A DNA stretch of 13,867 nucleotides, taken from positions 1 to 13,867 of the forward strand of contig NZ_JAIDEN010000035.1 in the NCBI RefSeq assembly GCF_029054785.1. Reading direction: 5' to 3'. The notes under the pieces were generated by a model. It was not told the origin of the DNA. It was given only the letters and a program-made list of their open reading frames with translations, and did no database searches. The position numbers were made by a program, and so were the translations under genes. Source of the DNA: Duncaniella sp. Its GTDB lineage: Bacteria; Bacteroidota; Bacteroidia; Bacteroidales; Muribaculaceae. Position 1 is the first letter of the stretch. The number at the start of each line of letters is the position of its first letter. This document shows, piece by piece, positions 7,025 to 13,867 of the stretch.

Positions 7025-8214
7025 CGGCGGTTTCGGTAGTGGTTGTATATGCAGGTCAAAGCCCGCGCTGCGTCAGCCGCGATCAGCGGGACGAAGGCCG
7101 GGTTCGGTGACTGGACTCCGCAGAGCAGAAGAACTGCGAGGGTCATCAGGAGTGCAAAGTTAAAAAATTGATAGCAAACCAACAACTTTTCAAGCCTTTT
7201 TGCCCAGACGGCCACGGCGGCAGTCAGGCAGAGTGGGTTGGCCCAGAGGAAAAGCCAGTTCGGCGAGCTTGCTTCGTGGACTGAAATGAAGATCAGGAAG
7301 GCGATGACGCAGCCCGTCAGTCCGAGCAGCGTGAAGTAGATGCTGTCGAAAATGCGGCTTGCGGCGGTGCGCCGGCGGCTTCTGAGCTGCCCGGCGGAGA
7401 CTGCGAGGGCCAGTGCGAGCACCACGAGGCTCCAGAACATCGGGCCGAGATACCACGGAGTGGGGGGCAGCAGCACTCTTCCGTCTTTTTCCCTGACAAG
7501 GCAGACGGCCGGGGCGGCTATGCGCCGTCCGTCAGGCCGTGTGGCCTGGTCGAGCATAAGTTCGAGTTTCACAGGGGCGAAAGCTTCCTCGCGCAGGCTT
7601 ATGGGGCGGTCTATGCCGCTTCCGAGGGCGAGATCTATGCCGAACTGATACCAGGGATAGTCGAGGTGATACGAGCGCATGGCTTCGCGGAACGACGGTT
7701 CGCGCCTGAGCCCGTCGGCGCTGAACCGCAGGCTGTCGCCAATGGCCTTCTCTATGACGGCCAGGGGGCGGGTGGCGCAGTTGTCGAGCACGTAGTTGTA
7801 GCGGTAGACGCGGTTTTCAGGCTTGAGATTCAGGTCGGTAAGCTCTACCACCCTGAGGGCTTCCTCCGGGGTGAGATCCAGCGTCTGTTCCACCACCTTG
7901 CGCCCTTCGCGGCGATAGATTTCGAGGAAGTGGTCCGTCGAGGCAGCCCCGGCCAGATAGTCGGTCTCTCCCTTGACGAAGCGGTAGACGAAATTCGGGG
8001 CGGCGAAGTCGAAAAGTCCCCAGTTGACCACGTAGTCTCCGCGGTCGGGGTGGACGATGCGCAGCGCCGTGTGGCCTTCGAGCTGGTAGATCTCCTCGCC
8101 TGCGTGGGCCGTCAGCAGTGAGATCCGTGGTTCCGCGGCCTGCGAGCCGGGGGCTATGGCTGTCAGCAGCAGGACAGTCAGCAGGGGGAGGATTCTTTTC
8201 AGCGGATTTTTCAT
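6997..8214 (-). CDS. Lnb N-terminal periplasmic domain (DUF4105) membrane protein
   Basis: I use the ATG at 8214, which gives 405 residues and a clean signal sequence (MKNPLKRILPLLTVLLLTAI, likely cut near SQA 24-26) four bases after the mutL stop. An in-frame ATG at 8244 would put ten polar residues in front of the signal and overlap mutL by 26 bp. The periplasmic half (about 27-250) carries the paired motifs of the DUF4105/Lnb domain: GHTALRI with H48 and YNYVLDNCATRP with C146, a Cys/His pair resembling NlpC/P60-type thiol enzymes. The C-terminal half has four clear membrane segments (about 256-276, 291-311, 320-338, 345-367) and a weaker fifth. The Lnb name refers to a proposed role in lipoprotein N-acylation in bacteria lacking Lnt; whether this member does that is inference. 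The position next to OM-biogenesis genes is compatible. Confidence 0.85.
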   Translation of the reverse strand: MKNPLKRILPLLTVLLLTAIAPGSQAAEPRISLLTAHAGEEIYQLEGHTALRIVHPDRGDYVVNWGLFDFAAPNFVYRFVKGETDYLAGAASTDHFLEIYRREGRKVVEQTLDLTPEEALRVVELTDLNLKPENRVYRYNYVLDNCATRPLAVIEKAIGDSLRFSADGLRREPSFREAMRSYHLDYPWYQFGIDLALGSGIDRPISLREEAFAPVKLELMLDQATRPDGRRIAAPAVCLVREKDGRVLLPPTPWYLGPMFWSLVVLALALAVSAGQLRSRRRTAASRIFDSIYFTLLGLTGCVIAFLIFISVHEASSPNWLFLWANPLCLTAAVAVWAKRLEKLLVCYQFFNFALLMTLAVLLLCGVQSPNPAFVPLIAADAARALTCIYNHYRNRRCQHAKVIR

Positions 8215-8218
8215 CTTT

Positions 8219-10177
8219 TCAGCCGAGGAGTTTTGAGATGTCATCGAGGTTGATGATTGTGAACACGTTGTTGCCTTCGGGGGTGAGTCCCGGAGTCGGC
8301 AGGCGGAAGAGGTCGCTGATGAGCTTGTCCATCTCGGCGGCGCTCAGAGGCTGACCGCGCTTGATGGCGCTGCTGCGGGCCATCGAGAGCGCGAGGCGTT
8401 CGTGGAGTCCTGTGGCCAGGTCCTCGCCGCTTTCGGTGATGTTCTCGATCATGCCGAGGAGGGTGTCGCGCGGATTGGCGTCCTTGAGTATCGAGGGGAT
8501 GCCCATGATGCTCCAGGTGTTGTCGCCAAGGGGCGCGATGTTGAATCCGAGGTTTTCGAGTTCGGGGGCTATGTCGGCGAGCACGGCGTTTTGCGCGGCT
8601 GACAGCTCGACGGTCTCCGGAAACATCGTTGTCTGGCAGACAAAAGTGTGTTCGCGGGCCTTGGTGAGATATGTCTCGTAGAGTATGCGCTTGTGTGCGC
8701 GGTGCTGGTCGATGACCATCAGCCCCTCGCGCGAGGGGGTCAGGATATATGAGTTCTTGAGCTGAAGAGTGGCCGAGACGGTGCTTCCGGCCTCCATCTC
8801 AAGCTCTTTTTCTGTCTCCGGCTGGTTGACTTTGCTTTCGACCATCGAGGCGTAGCCGTCGTCGCGTTTCCTGATAAAGTCGTCATAGAGTTTCTCCCAG
8901 TCCTGGAAGTTGGAACTCCGCTGACGGGTCTGCGGCTGGCTCTGGGGCTGCGGGGCCCACCGGCCGCTGTCTCCGGCATAAGGGGTGATCTCCACCTCGT
9001 CTTCCTCGGAAATATCCGAGAGGGCGGAGATTTTCGAGACTCTGCGGGCCCCTGCCGCGGGCCGGGAACTGTGGGCGAAGGGGTTGTAGCTGTCGTCGAG
9101 CTCGACTTCGTGAGTGGCGCTGATGTCGGGGGTGAATGCCGGGATCTCAGGAGCGTCCTCCACGTCGAAGTCGATCGCCGGGGCGGCGTTGAAGCGTCCG
9201 AGCGATTCGCGCACTGCGGCGCTGAGTATCTGCCAGATCGGCTGCTCGTTCTCGAACTTGATCTCGTTTTTGGTCGGATGGATGTTGACGTCGATCGTCT
9301 CAGGGTCGACGGTGAGGTTTATGAAGTAGTTGGGCTGCTCCTCGGCGGGGATCAGACGCTCGTAGCACTGCATGACGGCCTTGTGGAAATAGGGATGGCG
9401 CATGTTGCGTCCGTTGACCATGAAATATTGCAGCGGATTGCGCTTTCGGGCGTTTTCGGGCAGGCCGATGAAGCCGTTGATCCGGACAATCGAGGTGTCG
9501 GTCTCCACGGGGATTATCTGCCGTCCGACCGATTTGCCGAAGAGGTCGGTGATGCGCTGTTTGAGCGATGCGCGGCGCAGGGCGTGGAGGGTGGTGTCGT
9601 TGCTGATCAGGGTGAAGTCCACTCCGAGGTTGACCAGGGCGAGGCGTTCGAACTCGCGCATGATGTTGCTCAGTTCGACTGCGTCCTTTTTCAGGAACTT
9701 GCGGCGCGCGGGGACGTTGAAAAACAGGTTTTTGACCATCAGGTTGCTGCCGGGCGCACAGGCTTCGGGCTGCTGGCTCTCAACTTTGGAGCCGCTGATG
9801 ACCAGGCGGGTACCGACGGTCTCGCCTTTGAGCATGGTGCGCAGGTCGACCTGGGCTATGGCTGCGATCGAGGCGAGGGCCTCGCCGCGGAATCCCATTG
9901 TCGAGAGGCTGAAAAGATCGTCGGCACGGCTGATTTTCGATGTCGCGTGGCGTTCGAAGGCCAGGCGGGCGTCGGTGTCGCTCATACCGCTTCCGTTGTC
10001 GATGACCTGGATCAGGGTGCGTCCGGCGTCTTTGAGTATGATGGTCACGGACGTGGCGCCGGCGTCGATCGAGTTCTCGACAAGTTCCTTGATGACCGAT
10101 GCGGGGCGCTGGATCACTTCTCCGGCGGCAATCTGATTGGCCACGGAGTCAGGCAGCAGGCGGATTATGTCGCTCAT
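8219..10177 (-). CDS. mutL: DNA mismatch repair protein MutL
   Basis: MutL couples mismatch recognition by MutS to downstream excision. The 652-residue product has the full GHKL ATPase N-terminus: ELVENSIDAG (31-40), DNGSGM (60-65), RHATSK (76-81) and GFRGEAL (95-101). An acidic, Gln/Pro/Ser-rich linker (about 335-455) leads to a C-terminal dimerisation domain starting at about 465. The DQHA(x)2E(x)4E endonuclease motif reads DQHRAHKRILYE (490-501), with Arg for Ala and Lys496 for the first Glu; the usual ACRxAIK motif reads ARSSAIK (600-606) and the CPHGRP zinc motif is replaced by TPEGNN (632-637). Nicking activity is therefore doubtful. The ATG overlaps the stop of the OstA-like gene in an ATGA arrangement and is preceded by a strong Shine-Dalgarno sequence, so translation is probably coupled. 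Confidence 0.97.
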   Translation of the reverse strand: MSDIIRLLPDSVANQIAAGEVIQRPASVIKELVENSIDAGATSVTIILKDAGRTLIQVIDNGSGMSDTDARLAFERHATSKISRADDLFSLSTMGFRGEALASIAAIAQVDLRTMLKGETVGTRLVISGSKVESQQPEACAPGSNLMVKNLFFNVPARRKFLKKDAVELSNIMREFERLALVNLGVDFTLISNDTTLHALRRASLKQRITDLFGKSVGRQIIPVETDTSIVRINGFIGLPENARKRNPLQYFMVNGRNMRHPYFHKAVMQCYERLIPAEEQPNYFINLTVDPETIDVNIHPTKNEIKFENEQPIWQILSAAVRESLGRFNAAPAIDFDVEDAPEIPAFTPDISATHEVELDDSYNPFAHSSRPAAGARRVSKISALSDISEEDEVEITPYAGDSGRWAPQPQSQPQTRQRSSNFQDWEKLYDDFIRKRDDGYASMVESKVNQPETEKELEMEAGSTVSATLQLKNSYILTPSREGLMVIDQHRAHKRILYETYLTKAREHTFVCQTTMFPETVELSAAQNAVLADIAPELENLGFNIAPLGDNTWSIMGIPSILKDANPRDTLLGMIENITESGEDLATGLHERLALSMARSSAIKRGQPLSAAEMDKLISDLFRLPTPGLTPEGNNVFTIINLDDISKLLG

Positions 10178-12240
10178 CGCTCCACCTCCTTTCCGGGCTT
10201 GGGGGCAGCAGGGGGAGCAGGGGCCGCAGGGCTGGGATCTTTGGGAGTGCTGGGAGTACTGGGATCTTTGGGAGTGCTGCCTGCGGGGACTTCGGTTGAG
10301 TCAGGCTGTTGCGCTGGTTCGGGCATTGCGATTGAGTCGGGCATTGCTATCGAATCAGGCAAGGCTATCGAGTCAGGAAGTGTGATCTGACCGGGCAGGC
10401 CGATCGAGTCGGGGTGGAGCGGCAGCTGTGTGGCGTTGATCGAGTCGCCCGCAATGGAGTCGGCGGGAAGTCCTGAGGCTGCTTTGAGTTCCGGGATGTC
10501 CGGTTCGAGCGGCTTCGGTCGTCCGGTGGCGGTTCCGCGGACGGTATAGGCGTCGGGGCGTATGCGGCCCATGAGTTTCTGGTTTCTGAGGTCTTCCATC
10601 TCTGCTGGATAGTCGAAGACTTCTGCGGGGGCCATCGGACGCAACAGTCCGTACCAGCGGAACACGGGCAGGTAGTAGGACGAGCGTTTTGCCAGATAGA
10701 GCGGTGTCGCCTTTCCGGTGGTTGCGGGCCACATGTTGATCCTGTCGATTTCGTTGCCGTTGAAATAGGCGTCCATGTAGCTGCTTTCGGTGAAGACAAA
10801 CTTGTTGTAGGTCGAGTCGTTTTCCATCGGGAACATGATCACCTGCACGTTTCCTTCGACATAGAGACGGTTGATTGTCGAGTCGTTGAACCATGCGGTC
10901 ATGTCTGATCCGGCCAGCTGGTCGTAGCAGTCCTCGCCGATGTGCTGCCCGACGACTCCCGATTCGGGCAGGCGCGCCCAGTCTACGGTCGAGTCGTTGA
11001 AGTGGGTATAGATGATGTTGCCGACGATCTGTTTGTCGCCATACCAGAGGATCGGGTGGTAATACATATATAATATGGAGTCGCGCTCGACGACGCTCAT
11101 CGAGTCGCAGAGCCCCTGGAAGTCGTTGCGGAAGAAGCGCACACGGTGGTAGACGTCGGTGACTTTCGTGGAGTCGGCAAGCATGTAGGCGCAGATGGTG
11201 TCGCCGTGGAGATAGAGGGTGTCAGCCTGGGAATATTCCATACCGAGGGCGTTGCCTGTGACGAAGGCCGAGTCCTTCAGCTCGTCATAGAATCCGTAGT
11301 CGCCGCGGAGTTCCGACCTGCGGGCCGAGTCGGTCAGGATCATGTTGCCGAAAGCCTCGCCGTAGCCTTTGTTGCGGTCATAGAAGAGGGTGTCGCCGGT
11401 CAGGTAGTTGCCGCGCCGGGTGTGGACGGTCGAGCGGTCATAGAGATCGGCAAGTCCGAGCTTGGTGTCATAGAAGCCTGAGGTCGAGGTGATTTCGCCG
11501 TCTTTGCTTGTGATGAGTGTCTCGCACATCAGCTGGGCTATGTTGGTCGCCGTGTTGTAGGTGAGCGAGTCGGTAAACATCCTCAGGGTGTCGTTGGGGC
11601 GCGGGCCGGTCAGGTCGACGTTCAGATAGAAGAAGGCGTCTTTCGTGTCGGGATAGTAGTAGCCCTGGAGCGATTTGAGGGTGTTCTGCTTGTCGCTGAG
11701 GGTGCCTCCGGTCTCGTAGAAACCAACCTGGGCGGCGAGATCGTAGAAGAACACGTCGGTTGTCAGCGACACATCGCGGTTGATCAGGCGCACTTTCTTG
11801 CCGGGATAGGCCCGCAGTTCGGCCAGTTCCTCGGAACCGTTGTAATATAGCTCGTCGCCATAGACGAAGAGGGTGTCGCCCTGCTCCATGTGGACGTTGT
11901 TGAAGGCGTCGAGCGACGAGGTCTTTTCGTTGAAGCGGGCGCTGTCGCAATACATGAACATGTCCCCTTTGCGGAAAAGCACGTTGCCCACAAGTATCTG
12001 TACGTCAGAGTCGCGGGCCTGGTCGAAGATCAGGCGGTCAGCCTTTTCGAGAAACACTTTTCCGGGTTCGTGACGGTCAGCCGTGGGGATGGTCGGGCGC
12101 ACTGTGCTTTTGCGCGGTGCCGGTGCCGTTTTCGGCGCAGGCGACTTGGCCGACGGCCCGTCTTTCGGGGCCTGAGCGAGCATGGCCGGGAGACTGATCA
12201 TTCCCAGCGCTACGAGAGCCAGTAGTGGTGAGCGTTTCAA
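10174..12240 (-). CDS. OstA/LptA-like LPS transport protein with repetitive C-terminal tail
   Basis: The 688-residue product starts at a TTG (12240): no ATG or GTG lies between the upstream stop (12274) and the signal peptide, and the first ATG downstream (residue 14) would destroy it. The signal (MKRSPLLALVALGMISLPAM, likely cut after AQA) is followed by a Pro/Ala/Lys-rich stretch (25-60). From about 62 the protein follows the OstA-like (OstA_2) pattern of beta-taco LPS carriers: QILVGNVLFRKGDMFMYCDS (81-100), then repeated D-S/T-L-x-Y-x-G strands through about 560. Such proteins carry LPS across the periplasm or form part of the outer-membrane LPS machinery; no C-terminal barrel like that of LptD is evident. 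The last ~98 residues are low complexity, with a 6-residue DSIAxP repeat (611-652) and STP/KDP triplets (655-669). It follows the SurA-like gene by 33 bp and overlaps mutL by 4 bp. Confidence 0.88.
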   Translation of the reverse strand: MKRSPLLALVALGMISLPAMLAQAPKDGPSAKSPAPKTAPAPRKSTVRPTIPTADRHEPGKVFLEKADRLIFDQARDSDVQILVGNVLFRKGDMFMYCDSARFNEKTSSLDAFNNVHMEQGDTLFVYGDELYYNGSEELAELRAYPGKKVRLINRDVSLTTDVFFYDLAAQVGFYETGGTLSDKQNTLKSLQGYYYPDTKDAFFYLNVDLTGPRPNDTLRMFTDSLTYNTATNIAQLMCETLITSKDGEITSTSGFYDTKLGLADLYDRSTVHTRRGNYLTGDTLFYDRNKGYGEAFGNMILTDSARRSELRGDYGFYDELKDSAFVTGNALGMEYSQADTLYLHGDTICAYMLADSTKVTDVYHRVRFFRNDFQGLCDSMSVVERDSILYMYYHPILWYGDKQIVGNIIYTHFNDSTVDWARLPESGVVGQHIGEDCYDQLAGSDMTAWFNDSTINRLYVEGNVQVIMFPMENDSTYNKFVFTESSYMDAYFNGNEIDRINMWPATTGKATPLYLAKRSSYYLPVFRWYGLLRPMAPAEVFDYPAEMEDLRNQKLMGRIRPDAYTVRGTATGRPKPLEPDIPELKAASGLPADSIAGDSINATQLPLHPDSIGLPGQITLPDSIALPDSIAMPDSIAMPEPAQQPDSTEVPAGSTPKDPSTPSTPKDPSPAAPAPPAAPKPGKEVER
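10183..10192 (-). promoter_or_regulatory. strong Shine-Dalgarno sequence for mutL inside the upstream gene
   Basis: On the minus strand AAAGGAGGTG lies just before the mutL ATG, with AGGAGG (10185-10190) ending seven bases before the start codon. It is in the last codons of the OstA-like gene (reading GKEVER). No other start in the window has such a match, which is notable because Bacteroidetes rarely use this signal. Confidence 0.7.
10234..10278 (-). repeat. five 9-nt units inside the OstA-like coding sequence (STP/KDP triplets)
   Basis: On the plus strand the units are gggatcttt, gggagtgct, gggagtact, gggatcttt, gggagtgct, without slippage. In the coding direction they read STP-KDP-STP-STP-KDP (residues 655-669). 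The unit length, the GGGA(G/T) opening and the closing T are the same as in the intergenic arrays at 1110-1199. Confidence 0.9.
10285..10410 (-). repeat. seven 18-nt units encoding DSIAxP hexapeptides
   Basis: Residues 611-652 of the OstA-like protein split into seven hexapeptides: DSIGLP, GQITLP, DSIALP, DSIAMP, DSIAMP, EPAQQP, DSTEVP. The inner units are the most alike, as expected from local duplication. The repeat is directly followed by a two-residue spacer and the STP/KDP triplets. Confidence 0.85.
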
Positions 12241-12273
12241 TGCGGTGTGAAGTGTTTGTTTTTCAACAATATC

Positions 12274-13632
12274 TTACTGTTTGTTCCAGCCTTTGTGTTT
12301 GAACTCGCAGTTCTTCCAGCCGTCTTCGATGCGGATATAGGTGTTTTTGATCTTGTTGGCAAGCCAGGTGTTGAGCACTTCCTCGCGGCGGGAGTTCTCA
12401 TACATGTCCTTGATGAGCTGGTAGTCGTCGCTGATGTTGGCGCGGTGGCCGGGGATGCGGGAGGTGAGTTTCACGAAGGCCACAATCTCGCGGTTGGTCT
12501 TGGGGTCGGTCATGATGAACGGCTCTGAGAGGGCACCGGGTTCCATGCCGTCGACCAGACGGGAGATTTCCTGCGGCAGGTCGGCCATCTGGAAGCGTGT
12601 CGAGCCGGTGTTGGGGTTGACCATGCGGCCGCGGTTGTTGCGGGTGTCCTTGTCCTGAGAGAGGACGCTGACGGCTTCCTCGAAGGTGAATTTGCCTTCG
12701 TTGATGTCCATGCGCAGCGAGTCGAGGCGGTTGACGGCTTCGGTGAGGTCCTTTTCGGCCACTTTCGGCTTGAGCAGGATGTGGCGCACGTTGACGCGGT
12801 CGCCGCGCTTCTCGATGAGCTGCATGATGTGGAATCCGAACTGAGTCTCAACCACTTTCGACACCTTCTTGGGGTCGTTGAGGTTGAAGGCCACGGCTGC
12901 GAATTCCGGCACTAATTCGCCGCGACCCATGAAGCCGAGCTCACCGCCGCGACCGGCGCTGCCGTCCTCGGAGTAGAGGATGGCGAGGGTCGAGAACTGG
13001 CTTTCGCCTTTGTTGACCTGGTCGCTGAAGGAGCGCAGACGGGCTTTGACATCCTCGACGGCCTCGCGCGACACGGTCGGAGACACGGAGAAGATCTGAA
13101 CTTCGACCTGAAGGGGCACCCAGGGTACACTGTCTTCAGGGAGTTTCTCGAAGTAGCGGCGCACGTCGGCGGGTGTGGCTTTGATCTTGGAGGTCAGATT
13201 CTGCTGCACCTGCTGCACTCGCGAACGGTTGCTGACCATCTCGCGGAGTGATTCGCGCATGGCGGGGATTGACTTGTGGAAGTACTGCTCGACTTTCTCT
13301 TTTGATCCGAAGTTGGTGATGTAGTTGTTGATATATGCTTCGACCTGGTTCATCACCCAGCTGTCAGGAGCCACGACGGTGTCGAGTTCGGCCTGATGGA
13401 GATAGAGTTTCTCGATGGCGAGCTGTTCGGGGATCACGCAGTAGGGGTCTCCGGCAATCGGCATCTTCTCGTAGAGCATTGTCTGATAGGCTTCTTCGAT
13501 CTCTGATTTCCAGATCGGCTGGTCGCCTACAACCCAGGCTACTTCTTCGGCAACGTTGTCAGTGCCTGCCGAAACGTAGGCGGCGCCGGTGAGCAGAAGG
13601 ACTGCAAGCAATATGATTGATTTGGTTTTCAC
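12274..13632 (-). CDS. SurA-like periplasmic peptidyl-prolyl isomerase/chaperone, two parvulin domains
   Basis: I choose the GTG at 13632 (452 residues). It gives a textbook signal peptide (KTKSIILLAVLLLTG, likely cut after VSA at 20-22); the frame extends to a TTG at 13677, but that codon lies inside the candidate promoter box and adds unrelated residues. Residues about 28-165 form a helical SurA-like N-domain (VAWVVGDQPIWKSEIEEAY), followed by two PPIC-type parvulin domains: first about 172-274 (YSEDGSAGRGGELGFMGRGE, then TQFGFHIMQL), second about 281-390 (NVRHILLKP, then SQDKDTRNNRGRM). A conserved C-terminal helix follows. The first domain lacks the His of the R-H-I-L strand but keeps GFHI; the second has RHIL but not GFHI, so isomerase activity may be weak and chaperoning the main task. 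SurA-type proteins escort outer-membrane proteins to the BAM complex. First gene of the run. Confidence 0.93.
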   Translation of the reverse strand: MKTKSIILLAVLLLTGAAYVSAGTDNVAEEVAWVVGDQPIWKSEIEEAYQTMLYEKMPIAGDPYCVIPEQLAIEKLYLHQAELDTVVAPDSWVMNQVEAYINNYITNFGSKEKVEQYFHKSIPAMRESLREMVSNRSRVQQVQQNLTSKIKATPADVRRYFEKLPEDSVPWVPLQVEVQIFSVSPTVSREAVEDVKARLRSFSDQVNKGESQFSTLAILYSEDGSAGRGGELGFMGRGELVPEFAAVAFNLNDPKKVSKVVETQFGFHIMQLIEKRGDRVNVRHILLKPKVAEKDLTEAVNRLDSLRMDINEGKFTFEEAVSVLSQDKDTRNNRGRMVNPNTGSTRFQMADLPQEISRLVDGMEPGALSEPFIMTDPKTNREIVAFVKLTSRIPGHRANISDDYQLIKDMYENSRREEVLNTWLANKIKNTYIRIEDGWKNCEFKHKGWNKQ

Positions 13633-13674
13633 GCAGTTAGTGTTGATTGATGTGACAATAGTGAATATCAGCCC

Positions 13675-13708
13675 CAAAATTACAAAAAATATCGCGAACT
13701 ATCCCAAA
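13675..13708 (-). promoter_or_regulatory. candidate Bacteroidetes promoter for the minus-strand run
   Basis: On the minus strand TAATTTTG (13675-13682) matches the TAnnTTTG -7 consensus exactly. A TTTG (13705-13708) lies 22 bp upstream, close to the usual -33 element though two or three bases further than typical. Transcription would begin near 13668, leaving a leader of roughly 35 nt before the GTG at 13632. It sits in an AT-rich patch between GC-rich flanks. Confidence 0.65.
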
Positions 13709-13867
13709 ATGCCCTGCGATTTAAACCCGCTTGTGGCCTAAAAACACCTATGTTTAAATAAATTTCACACTCCCCGCCCTGCGTTCGCTCCCGCCCGGCT
13801 CTCAAAATCCGTTTTTTTGCCTGCTCTCCGCATTATCGCACTAAAAGCGGGGTGACGTGGATGTATA
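13709..13867. other. right-edge region without a supported gene
   Basis: An AT-rich patch (about 13730-13770) is followed by GC-rich sequence with a T7 run (about 13813-13819). Minus-strand frames from the edge close within 9 to 11 codons in two frames and within about 33 in the third, none with recognisable protein character; a plus-strand ATG at 13862 has only two codons in view. I see no tRNA, hairpin terminator or repeat. Confidence 0.4.

Noticed and set aside
8215..8244. Longer start (ATG 8244) for the Lnb-domain gene
   Set aside because: It would add ten polar residues before an otherwise ideal signal peptide and overlap mutL by 26 bp; ATG 8214 fits better.
9071..10390. 439-codon plus-strand open frame
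   Set aside because: It is antisense to mutL and the OstA-like tail, and its Gly/Ser/Ile repetitive end simply mirrors the DSIAxP repeat.
13709..13867. Gene end or start at the right edge
   Set aside because: Too few codons are visible on either strand and none is recognisable.

Overview
The window looks like a chromosomal segment of a Bacteroidales bacterium, plausibly Muribaculaceae-like. The grounds are a long SecA (about 1130 residues) with an N-terminal insertion and a C-terminal zinc tail, a DUF6359-type surface protein fragment, a four-helix-bundle/suffix-domain protein, an Lnb-domain (DUF4105) membrane protein, and a TAnnTTTG-type promoter. The family is inferred from protein character only. 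No species can be named.

Layout. Positions 3-413 (+) hold the C-terminal end of a DUF6359-like exported protein that runs off the left edge. A perfect 14-bp hairpin (440-473) separates it from a convergent four-helix-bundle gene (498-1055, -). Positions 1056-1362 carry two facing arrays of a 9-nt periodic repeat (1110-1199 and 1296-1361). Next come a small putative lipoprotein (1363-1737, -) and a GC-rich palindrome (1766-1803). From 1841 to 13632 every gene is on the minus strand. In order of transcription these are a SurA-like double-parvulin chaperone, an OstA/LptA-like protein, MutL, an Lnb-domain membrane protein, a degenerate alkaline-phosphatase-superfamily protein, and SecA. A candidate promoter (13675-13708) lies just upstream of the first gene, and the last ~155 bases hold no supported gene.

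How the genes fit together. Five of the six genes in the long run bear on traffic across, or maturation at, the cell envelope: SecA exports preproteins, the SurA-like protein would chaperone them in the periplasm, the OstA-like protein belongs to LPS transport, the Lnb-type protein may act on lipoproteins, and the phosphatase-like protein is predicted to be exported but looks catalytically dead. MutL, a DNA mismatch repair protein, sits translationally coupled in the middle. Spacing is tight from the chaperone to the phosphatase-like gene (33-bp gap, 4-bp overlap, 4-bp gap, 28-bp overlap), which supports one transcript; secA follows after 150 bp.

The least ordinary points are: the inverted 9-nt arrays next to an RNA-binding-type four-helix gene, with one array in an open frame leading into that gene; the same repeat family used as coding sequence in the OstA-like tail; and the apparent loss of active-site residues in the phosphatase-like protein, MutL (endonuclease motifs) and both parvulin domains.
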